Shown: positions 25,172 to 33,384, numbered from the stretch's first letter. The stretch is DNA of 64,000 nucleotides from DASWOJ01 sp964242415 (GCA_964242415.1 CAXTAT010000002.1:263464-327463), one strand, 5' to 3'. The notes: generated from the letters alone by a model not told the origin. Translations and numbers: made by a program.

Positions 25172-25624
25172 TCAGTAACCCATATCCAGCTCTTGCGCCT
25201 GCTGAACAAGCTCGTCCAAGGCTGCGCCCGACTCAGCCATGTGAGTTCGACGGTAGGCGTTCAGGTCCCGCAAGACGACGCGACGATGCGTCCCGACCTT
25301 ATGATGCCGTAACTTGTTTTCCTCTAGCAACTTGACGAGGTGCGGGCGTGAGACGTTCAGCATGTCAGCAGCCTGCTGCGTCGTCAGTTCCGCATCATCA
25401 GGCATGATGACGATGGAGCGGCCTTCTGCGAGATAGGCCAGCACATCGGTAAGCAGCCGCACTGCCGCCGCAGGCAAGACGAAACTTTGCCGGGCCTCGT
25501 GGTCGTCCTCGGCCTCGACACGTATCCCACCCTTGCCGCTGAAGCGCGCCAAGGTGCGGCTTGCCTGCTGTGCAGCCTCCATGTCCGCCTGTGAAGGCGG
25601 GCCAGGCTCAACGGTTCTCAACAT
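25172..25624 (-). CDS. Excisionase-type HTH antitoxin, partner of the PIN toxin
   Basis: 150 aa. The central part binds DNA through a MerR/excisionase-like HTH: DAELTTQQAADMLNVSRPHL then VKLLEENKLRHHKVGTHRRV, a combination typical of antitoxins paired with PIN_3-type toxins. The N-terminal 70 residues are acidic and may bind the toxin. Gene order (antitoxin first, toxin 5 bp downstream) is classical. The pair sits inside the tail operon between gpV and gp25, so it is cargo rather than structure. Confidence 0.82.
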   Translation of the reverse strand: MLRTVEPGPPSQADMEAAQQASRTLARFSGKGGIRVEAEDDHEARQSFVLPAAAVRLLTDVLAYLAEGRSIVIMPDDAELTTQQAADMLNVSRPHLVKLLEENKLRHHKVGTHRRVVLRDLNAYRRTHMAESGAALDELVQQAQELDMGY

Positions 25625-25753
25625 GGCCAGGGTTCATCAGCGTCGCCTCCTGCCGCACGATACGCCACCTCCAACAGCAAACGCAATATCCGCAACAGAA
25701 GCTGCTAAAACTCTTGAGTGGCCATGCTGCCATGGCCGAACCACAACAGGGGA

Positions 25754-26269
25754 TCAATCCTGCAAATCCGCCACCCCCGACACCCCACCCTGCGGGTCCC
25801 GATGCTTATGCCCATCGTAATGCTGCCGCAGCCGGTCCAGCGACCCCGAGCGGTCGAACACGTCGCCGTCCACATGCAGGTCGCCCTTCACCGAGACCGT
25901 CCCGTCGTTCAACAGCCGCACCCAGCTCCCGCTCCGATGCGTCAGCCACAGCTCCCCGGCCGGCGTATCCGGCGCCTGTGCCTTGTCGCTCCAGGCTCGC
26001 CCGGCGATCACCCCATGCTCGGCGTCGCCCTCATGCGCCAGCACCATCACCTGGTCGCCCGGCGAAGGCGGGCACGACACCCCCCACCCCGCCCCCACCC
26101 AGGGGCTGAGCAGCGGCAGCCACCCCGTCAGCACCCCCTCCGGCTGCAACTGCACCCGCGCCGTGCCGGCCCGGGCATCGACGCTCGTCACCACCCCGAA
26201 CCGCGGCTGCCCGGCGGCGGCGTCCTGCGCCGCGGTATGGCCCTTGATCGCGTTAAGCAGCTTGTCCAT
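25754..26269 (-). CDS. Baseplate assembly protein V (tail spike hub, gpV-like)
   Basis: 171 aa. Features: FGVVTSVDARAGTARVQLQP, then WLPLLSPWVGAGWGVSCPPS and GDQVMVLAHEGDAEHGVIAG form the gpV OB-fold; DRLRQHYDGHKHRDPQGG near the C-terminus gives the His-containing apex motif (HxH) that binds metal in membrane-piercing spikes. It overlaps the gpD end by 17 bp. It should be the central spike of the contractile tail. Confidence 0.9.
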   Translation of the reverse strand: MDKLLNAIKGHTAAQDAAAGQPRFGVVTSVDARAGTARVQLQPEGVLTGWLPLLSPWVGAGWGVSCPPSPGDQVMVLAHEGDAEHGVIAGRAWSDKAQAPDTPAGELWLTHRSGSWVRLLNDGTVSVKGDLHVDGDVFDRSGSLDRLRQHYDGHKHRDPQGGVSGVADLQD

Positions 26270-27260
26270 CGGGAACCCCCTGCAGCACCAATCGCTGGGT
26301 GAAGCCGCGCCGTGCATCCAGGTGCCGGCTGACCTCCGCGACTTGCAGCACCCGGTCCCATGCCGCCCCGGCGCCCTGCAATGACACCTGGCTGCGCGCG
26401 GTGATCGCCAGCTCGCCGGGCACCGTCGCGTGCACCTGCCACTCATGCCGCTGCAGGTCGGCCCGCGTACGGTCCGCCAGGCGCTGCGCCTGGTCCGCCG
26501 GCAGGTTCGGCCGCACCACCCCATGCCGGCGTAATCCCGAGCCAGAGGTTGCCGTCACCGCGACCCCCGCCCGCGTCCCCCAGCTTTGCACCTGCACCTG
26601 CGTGTCGCCCAGCGCCGGCCGATGCTCAATCTCCAGGCTCACGCAATCCTGCACCCGCAGCACGACCGGCGCCGCGGTGGCAGCGGGTCCGAAGTGCAGG
26701 CGCGGGCCATCCATGAACAGGTCGAACCCCTCCTGCCCCGCCAGCGCCGCCAGCAGGTCCCACTCGGTCGCCGCGCGGGCGAACTGGCCCAAGGTCAGCC
26801 GGTCATGCTCCGAACCGTAGTAGCGCCCGACCGGGACCGAGGTCGCCGTCACGTCCGCCTGCAGGCCGTGCCGCCCGGCAAAGGTTGTGGCAATCTCGCT
26901 GCTGGTCTGGTTGGCGAAGGTCTCGCTCACCCGCGCCTCCACCAGCGCGGCGGACAGGTCGCGCCCCTCCACATCCAGCGTGCCCCGGATCGGGTCCAGG
27001 CACAGGCTGTCGGCGGTGCCGAGCAGCAGGCTGGTCCAGCCGCCGTCCAGCCCGGCCTGCACGTCCAGCCGTCCCAGCAGCGTGCCCGGGTCCAGCCCAC
27101 CCGCCACCAGCCGCAGGCGGAAGCGGTCGGCGGCGAGGTGGTTGTTGCTGCTCACCTCAGCCTGGATCGCGCCCGGTAGCGCCACGCCGTTCGCCAGGAC
27201 CTGCAGCCGCGGCTGGCGCGGGCTACCGGGCAATGCCGCCCCCTGCGCCCGGGTCCACAT
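26253..27260 (-). CDS. Phage late control D / tail hub protein (gpD-like)
   Basis: 335 aa. Typical of gpD: an N-terminal LQVLANGVALPGAIQAEVSS, a central GTLDVEGRDLSAALVEARVS and SSEIATTFAGRHGLQADV, and TEWDLLAALAGQEGFDLFMD near 175. It forms the hub that holds the gpV spike. It overlaps gpX upstream by 38 bp if the ATG at 27260 is used; a later start cannot be excluded. Confidence 0.88.
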   Translation of the reverse strand: MWTRAQGAALPGSPRQPRLQVLANGVALPGAIQAEVSSNNHLAADRFRLRLVAGGLDPGTLLGRLDVQAGLDGGWTSLLLGTADSLCLDPIRGTLDVEGRDLSAALVEARVSETFANQTSSEIATTFAGRHGLQADVTATSVPVGRYYGSEHDRLTLGQFARAATEWDLLAALAGQEGFDLFMDGPRLHFGPAATAAPVVLRVQDCVSLEIEHRPALGDTQVQVQSWGTRAGVAVTATSGSGLRRHGVVRPNLPADQAQRLADRTRADLQRHEWQVHATVPGELAITARSQVSLQGAGAAWDRVLQVAEVSRHLDARRGFTQRLVLQGVPDGQAA

Positions 27261-27405
27261 TGGGCAGTTGCAGCGTGACCAGGCCCGTCAGCACCGGGTC
27301 ATTCAGCCCGTTCAGCGCGGCGATGCGGTTCCACTGGGTGGCGTCGCCCAGCCGCTCCATGGCCAGGCGGAACAGGTCGCCGCCGACGACGGTGATGGTG
27401 GTCAT
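27223..27405 (-). CDS. Tail protein X (LysM-like)
   Basis: 60 aa, the usual gpX length. TVVGGDLFRLAMERLGDATQ, then WNRIAALNGLNDPVL is a LysM-type fold found in tail protein X of P2-like phages, which sits on the hub. It lies between the gpU-like and gpD genes in the canonical U-X-D order. Confidence 0.88.
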   Translation of the reverse strand: MTTITVVGGDLFRLAMERLGDATQWNRIAALNGLNDPVLTGLVTLQLPNVDPGAGGGIAR

Positions 27406-27414
27406 GCCGCCCCC

Positions 27415-27969
27415 CTATGCTCCAAACACCCCAAGCGCCAGCGAGAACGCCCGCGCCGCCGCGAGTTGCGCCGTGCTGCCGGCCGCCGCCAGCACCCCGG
27501 CCAAATCAGGCCCTGCCAGCCCAGCCCCCGCCGCGGCCAGCCGATCATCCAGCCCCGGCCCGGCGCCCAGCGCCGCAGCCTCGTCCGCCGTGGGGTCGAG
27601 CGGCAGCAGCTCCGGCGGCGCCAGGTCGCCCTCGGCCAGCACGCAGGACGAAATGCGGTACGGCAGCCAGCACGGGTTGGTGCTGTCGGCCTCGAAACGC
27701 GAGATGATCACGGTATAGCGCCACCCATCCCACGCCAGCGGCCACGCCAGGCCACCGCGGCGCAGGATGTCAAGGCTGCGTGCCCGCGCGCCGGCATCGG
27801 GGCCGGACAGGATGCCGGACCACCCCAGCTCCGCATCGTCGGCCCCCATGGCATCCACCACGCGCACGCCGCCCGGCAACTGATGCACCGCCAGCCGCTG
27901 CCGCCCGCCAAGCGTGATCCGCTGCGGGACCTCGAAATCCGCAAACACGATCGGGCCAAGGATGAGCAT
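27415..27969 (-). CDS. gpU-like tail protein
   Basis: 184 aa. The start MLILGPIVFADFEVPQRITL, the central AWPLAWDGWRYTVIISRFEA and position between tape measure and gpX match gpU-type tail completion proteins, which cap the tail tube. The C-terminal third is Ala/Gly-rich. I placed the start at the ATG 27967-27969 because further upstream the frame runs into a family A repeat. Family membership is inferred from order and short motifs. Confidence 0.7.
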   Translation of the reverse strand: MLILGPIVFADFEVPQRITLGGRQRLAVHQLPGGVRVVDAMGADDAELGWSGILSGPDAGARARSLDILRRGGLAWPLAWDGWRYTVIISRFEADSTNPCWLPYRISSCVLAEGDLAPPELLPLDPTADEAAALGAGPGLDDRLAAAGAGLAGPDLAGVLAAAGSTAQLAAARAFSLALGVFGA

Positions 27970-27980
27970 GATCAAACACT

Positions 27981-28144
27981 CTCTTCTCCCTCTCCCTCCG
28001 GGAGAGGGCCGGGGTGAGGGAAGCGGCAAGCACGTCCGCCGCCGATAACAGAACGCTCATGCAGGCCAAGATCAGTCCTCGCGGCGGCAAGGCGGGTGCG
28101 TGCGGCCTCCCTCACCCCGGCCCTCTCCCGAAGGGGGAGAGGGG
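27981..28144. repeat. Family A repeat, inverted pair
   Basis: Forward unit 27981-28022 and reverse unit 28108-28144, between the tape-measure candidate and the gpU-like gene. Confidence 0.8.
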
Positions 28145-28157
28145 TAGGCAACGGGTC

Positions 28158-29237
28158 CTACAGCGTGCCTGCCGGCGTCCAGGCCGGGGACTGCCGGGGA
28201 TCGAACCCCGTGGTCCCCGCCGGCGGCCGGGCAGCATCGCGGCCCATGCGGTCGGCCAGCCAGTGGCCTACCAGCCGCCCATCCAGCATCACGTCACCAC
28301 CGCCGCGCCCCGCGTCGGCCTGCGGTGGCGGCGGAGCGGCCGGACGGGCAGCAAAGGGCGGAGCGCCAGATGGCGCCGGCGCATCCGGTGCAGGCGCCAT
28401 CGGGGCGGCTGGCGGGCTGCGCGGCGGCTGGGCCGCGGGCGGGGCAGCCGGCGGGAGCATCGGCAGAAGAATGGAAGGCATCGGCGCCGCGACGCGCGGG
28501 CTTGGCCGCGGACGGTCCGGCGCCGCCATGGCAGGCAGCGGCGGCAACAGCATCGCCAACTCGATCCGCGGCGCGGCCTGAACCGGCGGGGGCGCCGCCG
28601 CGGCAGGGGCTGGGCGCAGCGGCGCCGGCGGCGTACGCCAGCCGGAGGGCGCCGCCGTTGCAGCCATAGCCGGAACTGCCAATGCCGGGGCGGCAGGCGG
28701 CAGAGCCACCCGCAGCGGGTCCGCCAGCGGTGGCGACTCCGCAGGCGGCGCGAACGCGGCTGCAAGGATTTCTCCAGCCGGCGCAGCCGGGCGCAGGGCC
28801 GCGGGAGCGGCGCTTGGCGCAACATCCAACGCGGCCTGAAGCGCCCGAGGCTCCACAGCGGCGGGCGCACGCGGCGCAGGCAAGGCCGACGCCGACGCCG
28901 CCAAGGTCGTCGGGGCAGCACGGTCAGGCACGCCCGGCAGCGGCTCCGGCCCAGCGGACGGAGCCGCCGCCGCCGTCGTGCCGGACGAGGCAGCCACAGC
29001 CGGCGCCGCAGCAGCCGGCGCAGCCTCCGCCACAGCCGCAACAGGCCCTGGCGTGCCCGCGACCCGCCCCGCGGCGCGCACCTTGGTCCCAGCCTGGCCC
29101 ATCAGCGCCTCCAGCCGCCCAGAGCTTGCAGCCACGGCGGCATCCAGCGCCTGCAGCTCCTGCATGATCACCTGCAGCCCGGCGCTGACGCCGTCTTGCA
29201 AGGCCAGGTTGATGCCAACCTCGTAGGCGTCGATCAT
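28158..29237 (-). CDS. Tape-measure candidate, short and Pro/Ala-rich
   Basis: 359 aa. Residues 1-50 (MIDAYEVGINLALQDGVSAG, then VIMQELQALDAAVAASSGRL) resemble the helical N-terminus of tape-measure proteins and it occupies the gpT position (chaperone - T - U - X - D). Residues 60-310 are low complexity, dominated by Ala and Pro; the C-terminus has VMLDGRLVGHWLADRMGRD. There is no transmembrane or hydrolase domain, and the length is far below P2 gpT (about 815 aa). Its ATG overlaps the stop of the small upstream frame. It could be a degraded tape measure or one that specifies a very short tail. Confidence 0.6.
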   Translation of the reverse strand: MIDAYEVGINLALQDGVSAGLQVIMQELQALDAAVAASSGRLEALMGQAGTKVRAAGRVAGTPGPVAAVAEAAPAAAAPAVAASSGTTAAAAPSAGPEPLPGVPDRAAPTTLAASASALPAPRAPAAVEPRALQAALDVAPSAAPAALRPAAPAGEILAAAFAPPAESPPLADPLRVALPPAAPALAVPAMAATAAPSGWRTPPAPLRPAPAAAAPPPVQAAPRIELAMLLPPLPAMAAPDRPRPSPRVAAPMPSILLPMLPPAAPPAAQPPRSPPAAPMAPAPDAPAPSGAPPFAARPAAPPPPQADAGRGGGDVMLDGRLVGHWLADRMGRDAARPPAGTTGFDPRQSPAWTPAGTL

Positions 29238-29356
29238 CGCGGGCTCCCCTTCGGCCGCAGCCGGGCCATGCGCCCATTGGCCGGGCGAGGTGGCGAAGGC
29301 ATCCCCTCCAAGCGCAGCACCAGGGTATCCACGCCATAGGCCGGCCCAGCATTCAC
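29234..29356 (-). CDS. Small coupled ORF between tail chaperone and tape measure
   Basis: 40 aa from a GTG that overlaps the TGA of the frameshift product (GTGA) and ending in a TGA that overlaps the tape-measure ATG (ATGA). Contains GVDTLVLRLEGMPSPPRPAN. The double 4-base overlap is the main support; no family is recognised. It might only relay ribosomes to the tape-measure gene. Confidence 0.4.
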   Translation of the reverse strand: MNAGPAYGVDTLVLRLEGMPSPPRPANGRMARLRPKGSPR

Positions 29357-29876
29357 TGGACCGTCCATCCCATCGCCGCCCAATCCCACGTCAGGCCGTC
29401 CATCTGGCCGATCGCGATCACCCATGCCGTCCGCTCCTGCGCATCAAGCGAGAACGCCACATCCAGCGGCACCCCGTTGCGGATCAGGAACAGGCAATCG
29501 ACCAGGTCCGCCTGCCCCACCATCCCTCGCAGCGCCGCCGGGTCAGGCGCCCCGGCGGCGCCGATCAGTTTGGGTTGGAAAGCGCCTCCCCGACCGCCGC
29601 CAGCCCGGCGTCGCCCAACCGGCCCACCAGGGCCTCAAGCTGCGCCTCGCTCATCGCGGCCGGCACCGGCACGCCATCGATGGCCTGCACGCAGTATGCC
29701 AGCATCGCATAGCCGACATAGCGGTCGTTGCCCGACAGCACCGGCCCGAGCGCCTTGAACAGCCGCAGCCGGTCCAGCGCACCGGGCCGGCGCAGCTCCA
29801 GCGTGCGCCCGGCGGCGTCGGTGGCCTGCAGGGGCCGCCCGGCCTCGGCGATGATGCGTTCCGATGGGGTGTCCAT
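29353..29876 (-). CDS. Tail assembly chaperone, long form by -1 frameshift (gpE+E'-like)
   Basis: The zero-frame product (29565-29876, 103 aa; ELRRPGALDRLRLFKALGPV near 27) ends right after a perfect slippery heptamer C CCA AAC followed by TGA. A -1 shift continues 71 codons (ATCGGCGCCGCC..., with LVDCLFLIRNGVPLDVAFSL and ending TWDWAAMGWTVQ) to a TGA at 29353-29355, giving a 174-aa form. Two overlapping proteins joined by -1 frameshift just before the tape measure are a conserved feature of tailed phages, where they chaperone tape-measure assembly. AAGGA lies 5 nt before the ATG. Confidence 0.8.
29568..29574 (-). promoter_or_regulatory. Slippery heptamer C CCA AAC for -1 frameshifting
   Basis: Matches X XXY YYZ (X=C, Y=A, Z=C) in register with the zero frame; the next codon is the TGA stop of the short form. 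Confidence 0.75.
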
Positions 29877-29883
29877 GATTATC

Positions 29884-30026
29884 CTTCCCCCTCTCCCGNN
29901 NNNNNNNNNNNNNNNNNNNNNNNNNNNNNNNNNNNNNNNNNNNNNNNNNNNNNNNNNNNNNNNNNNNNNNNNNNNNNNNNNNNNNNNNNNNNNNNNNNCC
30001 CTCTCCCGAAGGGAGAGGGAGCAGCA
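29884..30026. repeat. Family A repeat at an assembly gap (100 N at 29899-29998)
   Basis: CCCTCTCCCG precedes the N-run and CCCTCTCCCGAAGGGAGAGG follows it, so the scaffold break lies in a family A repeat, most likely another inverted pair collapsed by the assembler. The round number of Ns suggests a size-unknown gap. No gene should be drawn through it. Confidence 0.75.
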
Positions 30027-30032
30027 AGCAGC

Positions 30033-30479
30033 TTAAATCCGCTTGCGCCGGCTGGCGAAGAACTCCAGCCGCTGGCGCACCGGCGCGTCGCCCTTCCAGG
30101 CCCCGGCATTGGACAGCTTGAACACCGCCGCCTCGAACTGGTACGTGCTCGTGCTGCCACTGGGTTCGGCGATGTACTGGTACAGCGTCGCCCCCAACAG
30201 CACTCCCTGCGTGATCCAGGCCTGCTCCAGCCCGTTGATGAAGTCATCCGCCGCCGAGTTGCCGCGCTCCAGGTCGAAGTGCCCCTCCCACCCCTTCGGC
30301 AGCTCGGCCGCCAGGTGCACCCCGTCCAGCCGGTCGATCCGGATCGGATGCGTCATCTGCCGGCTCTCGAACCCCGTCACATGCGTGAGGTCCACCCGGG
30401 ACCCCGCCTGCCCCCCCACACCCGGAGCGATCACCACAAGCTGGCAGTCCCGCCCAGTCGAAAACGTGTTTGCTGGCAT
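30033..30479 (-). CDS. Phage tail tube protein
   Basis: 148 aa. It follows the sheath gene as in P2 (FI-FII). Sequence blocks: VDLTHVTGFESRQMTHPIRI, then GVHLAAELPKGWEGHFDLER, and QYIAEPSGSTSTYQFEAAVF are typical of myovirus-like tube proteins (beta-barrel subunits forming the inner tube). It stands 15 bp after the sheath stop. GGGAGGG lies upstream of the ATG. Confidence 0.82.
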   Translation of the reverse strand: MPANTFSTGRDCQLVVIAPGVGGQAGSRVDLTHVTGFESRQMTHPIRIDRLDGVHLAAELPKGWEGHFDLERGNSAADDFINGLEQAWITQGVLLGATLYQYIAEPSGSTSTYQFEAAVFKLSNAGAWKGDAPVRQRLEFFASRRKRI

Positions 30480-30494
30480 CGCCCAGGCCCTCCC

Positions 30495-32069
30495 TTAAAC
30501 CACTTGACCCGTCGGCAGCGTCTGCCGCGTGACCTGCACGGTCTGCCCGCCTTCAAGGTTCACGATGAACCGCTCGTTGATCGCCTGGTACTGCACCTGC
30601 GCGTCCGACTGCACGTACCCCAGCCCCACCCGCGCCGCCGGGTTGTTGCTCGCGTCGCACACCACGCTGAACGGCAGGCTGCCGTCGATGCTGCCCAGGA
30701 TGCCCTGCCCCAGCATCCCCTGCAGGAAGCTCAACTGCGTGCTGCGGATGCGCTGCAGCAGCCCGGCGTTGATCACCTGCCCCACATACTGCCCCATCCC
30801 CGCCGACAGCGTCGCCGCGATGTAGTTGGTCAGACGCGTGTAGTTGTCGCCGTTCACCGCAGCGCCGCTGGACGAGTTGTGCCCGCCGCGCACCCCCCAG
30901 AAGCTGCCCGCCGGCTGCGGGTTGGCGATCACGTCGATCCCGTTGCCCAGCAGCACCGCCAGCTCGGCCGTGCTATAGCCGGTAGTCTGCGCGCTGCCGG
31001 GCACCCCCGCGCGCTGCGTTCCCACGACGCCGTACAGCGGCTTGTTCAGGCTGCTCTGCTCCGGGCTGAGGTTCGCCAGCCGCCCCGCCACGAACCCCTG
31101 CGGGCTCACCAGCCGGATGGTGCCGCTGACGGGATCGTTCCAGTAAACCCAGTCGCCGAACATCAGCTTGGCCGAGTAGCTGTCCAGCCCCGCCCCCTGC
31201 TTCACCGCAACCGCCGCCGGGATGCCATCGCCGGACGGCCCCGTCAGGATGGCATACAGCCCCTCCTGCTGCGCGAACCCGGCTTGGCCCGACCAGTGCG
31301 TGGGATCATCGGCGTCGGCCAGCAGCAGCAAGCTGCAGCCTTGCCCGCGCAGCGCATACATGCCCGTGCGCGGCAGCCCGTCCTGCCCCACCAGCGCGGG
31401 GACCGACACGCCCGCCGCCCCGTCGCTGCCATTGAGCAAGCTCTGCTCCGAGAGCTGCACCGGCTGCGTCGTGGTGGCATTGCCAAGGCTCGCCACGCAC
31501 AACTGGCTGGGTCCGCGCAGCGCCCCCAGCCCGAGGTTCACCGCATTGACCAGGTTGCCCCACAGCGCCGCCGGCGTTGGCGCCGCCAGGTTGTCGAACG
31601 TCTCCGCCACCTGCCCCGGCAACCCCAGCGTGAACCGCCACGTCCCCGCCGCCGACCCCGGCGTCAGCGCCAGCGCCACCTGGTTGCCCAGGCTGCCCGA
31701 GTAACGCGCCGCCAGCAGCACGGGATACCCGGCATTGGCATAGAACAGCGCATAGTTCGCCGCCGCATCCGTCCCGTCCGACACCCGCACGCAGCGGAAC
31801 CCCTGCGCACCTTGCTGGACGGCGGTGGCCACCTGCGTCCCCATGTCGAACCGCCGCGGCTGCAGCGGCCCGAACCCCCGGGCATAGTCCGCCATGGTGC
31901 CGACCACGACCGGCTGGTTGACCGGCCCCCAGGTCGCGGTCCCAACGACGCCGACCACGTTGGTCGGCACCCCGTTCAGCACCAGGTTCTGCGGCGGCAC
32001 CACCTGCACATACAGGTCCGGCACCACCAGCGCCGTGGTGTTCAGCGCGCCCGCTTGCACGACCGGCAT
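30495..32069 (-). CDS. Phage tail sheath protein
   Basis: 524 aa, full length for a contractile sheath. The N-terminus VPDLYVQVVPPQNLVLNGVP, then TNVVGVVGTATWGPVNQPVV is the sheath family signature. Domain features follow: AVQQGAQGFRCVRVSDGTDA near 90, GDWVYWNDPVSG near 315 and SFWGVRGGHNSSSGAAVNGD near 395 in the C-terminal sheath domain. Its presence means the tail is contractile. The start at 32067-32069 is preferred over an upstream extension in a different, repeat-encoded frame. Confidence 0.93.
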   Translation of the reverse strand: MPVVQAGALNTTALVVPDLYVQVVPPQNLVLNGVPTNVVGVVGTATWGPVNQPVVVGTMADYARGFGPLQPRRFDMGTQVATAVQQGAQGFRCVRVSDGTDAAANYALFYANAGYPVLLAARYSGSLGNQVALALTPGSAAGTWRFTLGLPGQVAETFDNLAAPTPAALWGNLVNAVNLGLGALRGPSQLCVASLGNATTTQPVQLSEQSLLNGSDGAAGVSVPALVGQDGLPRTGMYALRGQGCSLLLLADADDPTHWSGQAGFAQQEGLYAILTGPSGDGIPAAVAVKQGAGLDSYSAKLMFGDWVYWNDPVSGTIRLVSPQGFVAGRLANLSPEQSSLNKPLYGVVGTQRAGVPGSAQTTGYSTAELAVLLGNGIDVIANPQPAGSFWGVRGGHNSSSGAAVNGDNYTRLTNYIAATLSAGMGQYVGQVINAGLLQRIRSTQLSFLQGMLGQGILGSIDGSLPFSVVCDASNNPAARVGLGYVQSDAQVQYQAINERFIVNLEGGQTVQVTRQTLPTGQVV

Positions 32070-32071
32070 GA

Positions 32072-32212
32072 CTAGATCTCCTGCGGCGGGTTGATGCGGA
32101 CGACATGCCCGGCATGCTCGCCGGCCAGGACATGCGCGATGGTGGCCGGGTCGGTGATGCTCTGTCCGACCTCGTACGGCCCGAACGGCCGCACGACGAT
32201 GAGGTGCTGCAT
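32072..32212 (-). CDS. Small phage protein upstream of the sheath
   Basis: 46 aa (MQHLIVVRPFGPYEVGQSIT, then HVLAGEHAGHVVRINPPQEI). It ends 2 bp before the sheath ATG and has AAAGGA 7 nt before its own ATG, so it is probably translated. Small proteins of this type often precede sheath genes in P2/Mu-like phages; function is unknown. Confidence 0.65.
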   Translation of the reverse strand: MQHLIVVRPFGPYEVGQSITDPATIAHVLAGEHAGHVVRINPPQEI

Positions 32213-32231
32213 AAAACGTCCTTTCTGCTCT

Positions 32232-32604
32232 GCTCCCTCCCCCTCCGGGAGAGGGCCGGGGTGAGGGAAGCGGCAAGCACCGCGCCTTCGATCTTGCAGC
32301 GCGTGCTAGGGGCGGGGCCGGCGCTTGCGGCGTCCCTCACCCCGGCCCCGTCCCGGAGGGTAGGGCGATCGCATATGCTATGGGCACGCTGCCTGCTCCC
32401 TCTCCCCCTATCGAGAGAGGGCCGGGGTAAGGGGGTCGTGCGGCGCGGACCTGCTGGCCCGGGCAGCCCGGTTTCGCTGGCGTCGGGTGGCGCTAGACAA
32501 GCAAGCCACCCTCACCCCGGCCCTCTCCCAAAGCGGGAGAGGGGGAAGCGGCGGTTCCTCACGGCATACGCAACCGCCCTACCCGGAGGGAGAGGGAGAA
32601 GCAG
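32232..32604. repeat. Family A repeat cluster, about five units
   Basis: Units at 32232-32270 (F), 32333-32365 (R), 32395-32435 (F), 32507-32547 (R) and 32579-32601 (R, partial) fill the 390-bp gap between the 46-aa gene and the connector gene. No other gene is seen in this stretch. Confidence 0.8.
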
Positions 32605-33384
32605 TCAGCCCGTCGCCGCCAAGCCATCCACCGACGCCGTGCCCCACAGCATCGTGGGCAGCGCGGCGTCGGCCACGGTCGGGTACTCCACGGCCGCCAG
32701 CAGGTCCCGCCGCCACACGTTGGCCGCGGCCCCGGCATCCGTCACCGACCCGCCAGACGCCCGCACCCGGCAGCCCCAGCCGCCGACATCCAGGAACACC
32801 GTCGCCGCCAGCGCCAGATCGACCGCCGCCGCCAGCCGGTCTCGCACGTCGGGCGCCGGGCACCACAGGGTCAGGCGCATCGGCTGCACCTGCCGCCGCA
32901 GCTCCGTCCCGCCCGCGCCGTCCGCGACCACCTGCGCCGCGATGCCCCGCCCGTCCAGCAACGTCACCGAAGTGCCCTGCAGCAGCGCCGGCCGGTCCAC
33001 CCGCACCTGCGCCGCCAGCACCGCCGCCACCAGCCCCGGCGTGTCGCCGTCACGCAGCCGATAGGCGTACTCCTGCCCGTCCACCCGCAGCCCCGCCACC
33101 TGGCCCGGCCCACCCTGGCCGGTGAACGCCACCAGATCGCCCAGCACGGCCACCTGCAGCGTCGGCGCCGGCACGGCACCCTGCCACTCCGCCGGATAGC
33201 GCGTGGTGTTGCGCGGGCCGCCGCCAGGCGTCACGGTCAGGTGGGCGCGCCCGGCCTTCAGATCGGCCTCCAGCGCGGCCGCACGCGGCCAGCCGCGATA
33301 GACGCGCACGCCCGCCGGATCGTCCGCCACCGCATCGGCGGCAAGGGCGGCCAGGGCCTGCTCGATGTCCGACTGGTCCGGCAT
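32605..33384 (-). CDS. Phage connector/tail-completion protein
   Basis: 259 aa. It begins MPDQSDIEQALAALAADAVA, then DPAGVRVYRGWPRAAALEAD, and has PMRLTLWCPAPDVRDRLAAA in the second half. I do not recognise a named family with certainty; position between a stopper-like gene and the sheath fits a tail-terminator or neck protein. The ATG overlaps the stop of the upstream gene (TGATG), giving coupling. Confidence 0.6.
   Translation of the reverse strand: MPDQSDIEQALAALAADAVADDPAGVRVYRGWPRAAALEADLKAGRAHLTVTPGGGPRNTTRYPAEWQGAVPAPTLQVAVLGDLVAFTGQGGPGQVAGLRVDGQEYAYRLRDGDTPGLVAAVLAAQVRVDRPALLQGTSVTLLDGRGIAAQVVADGAGGTELRRQVQPMRLTLWCPAPDVRDRLAAAVDLALAATVFLDVGGWGCRVRASGGSVTDAGAAANVWRRDLLAAVEYPTVADAALPTMLWGTASVDGLAATG

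Noticed and set aside
28014..29339. 441-aa plus-strand frame across the tape-measure gene
   Set aside because: Its product is extremely Arg/Gly-rich and antisense to an Ala/Pro-rich gene; it is a composition shadow.
29424..32075. 883-aa plus-strand frame running through the N gap and sheath gene
   Set aside because: It crosses the N run and is antisense to clear tube and sheath genes.
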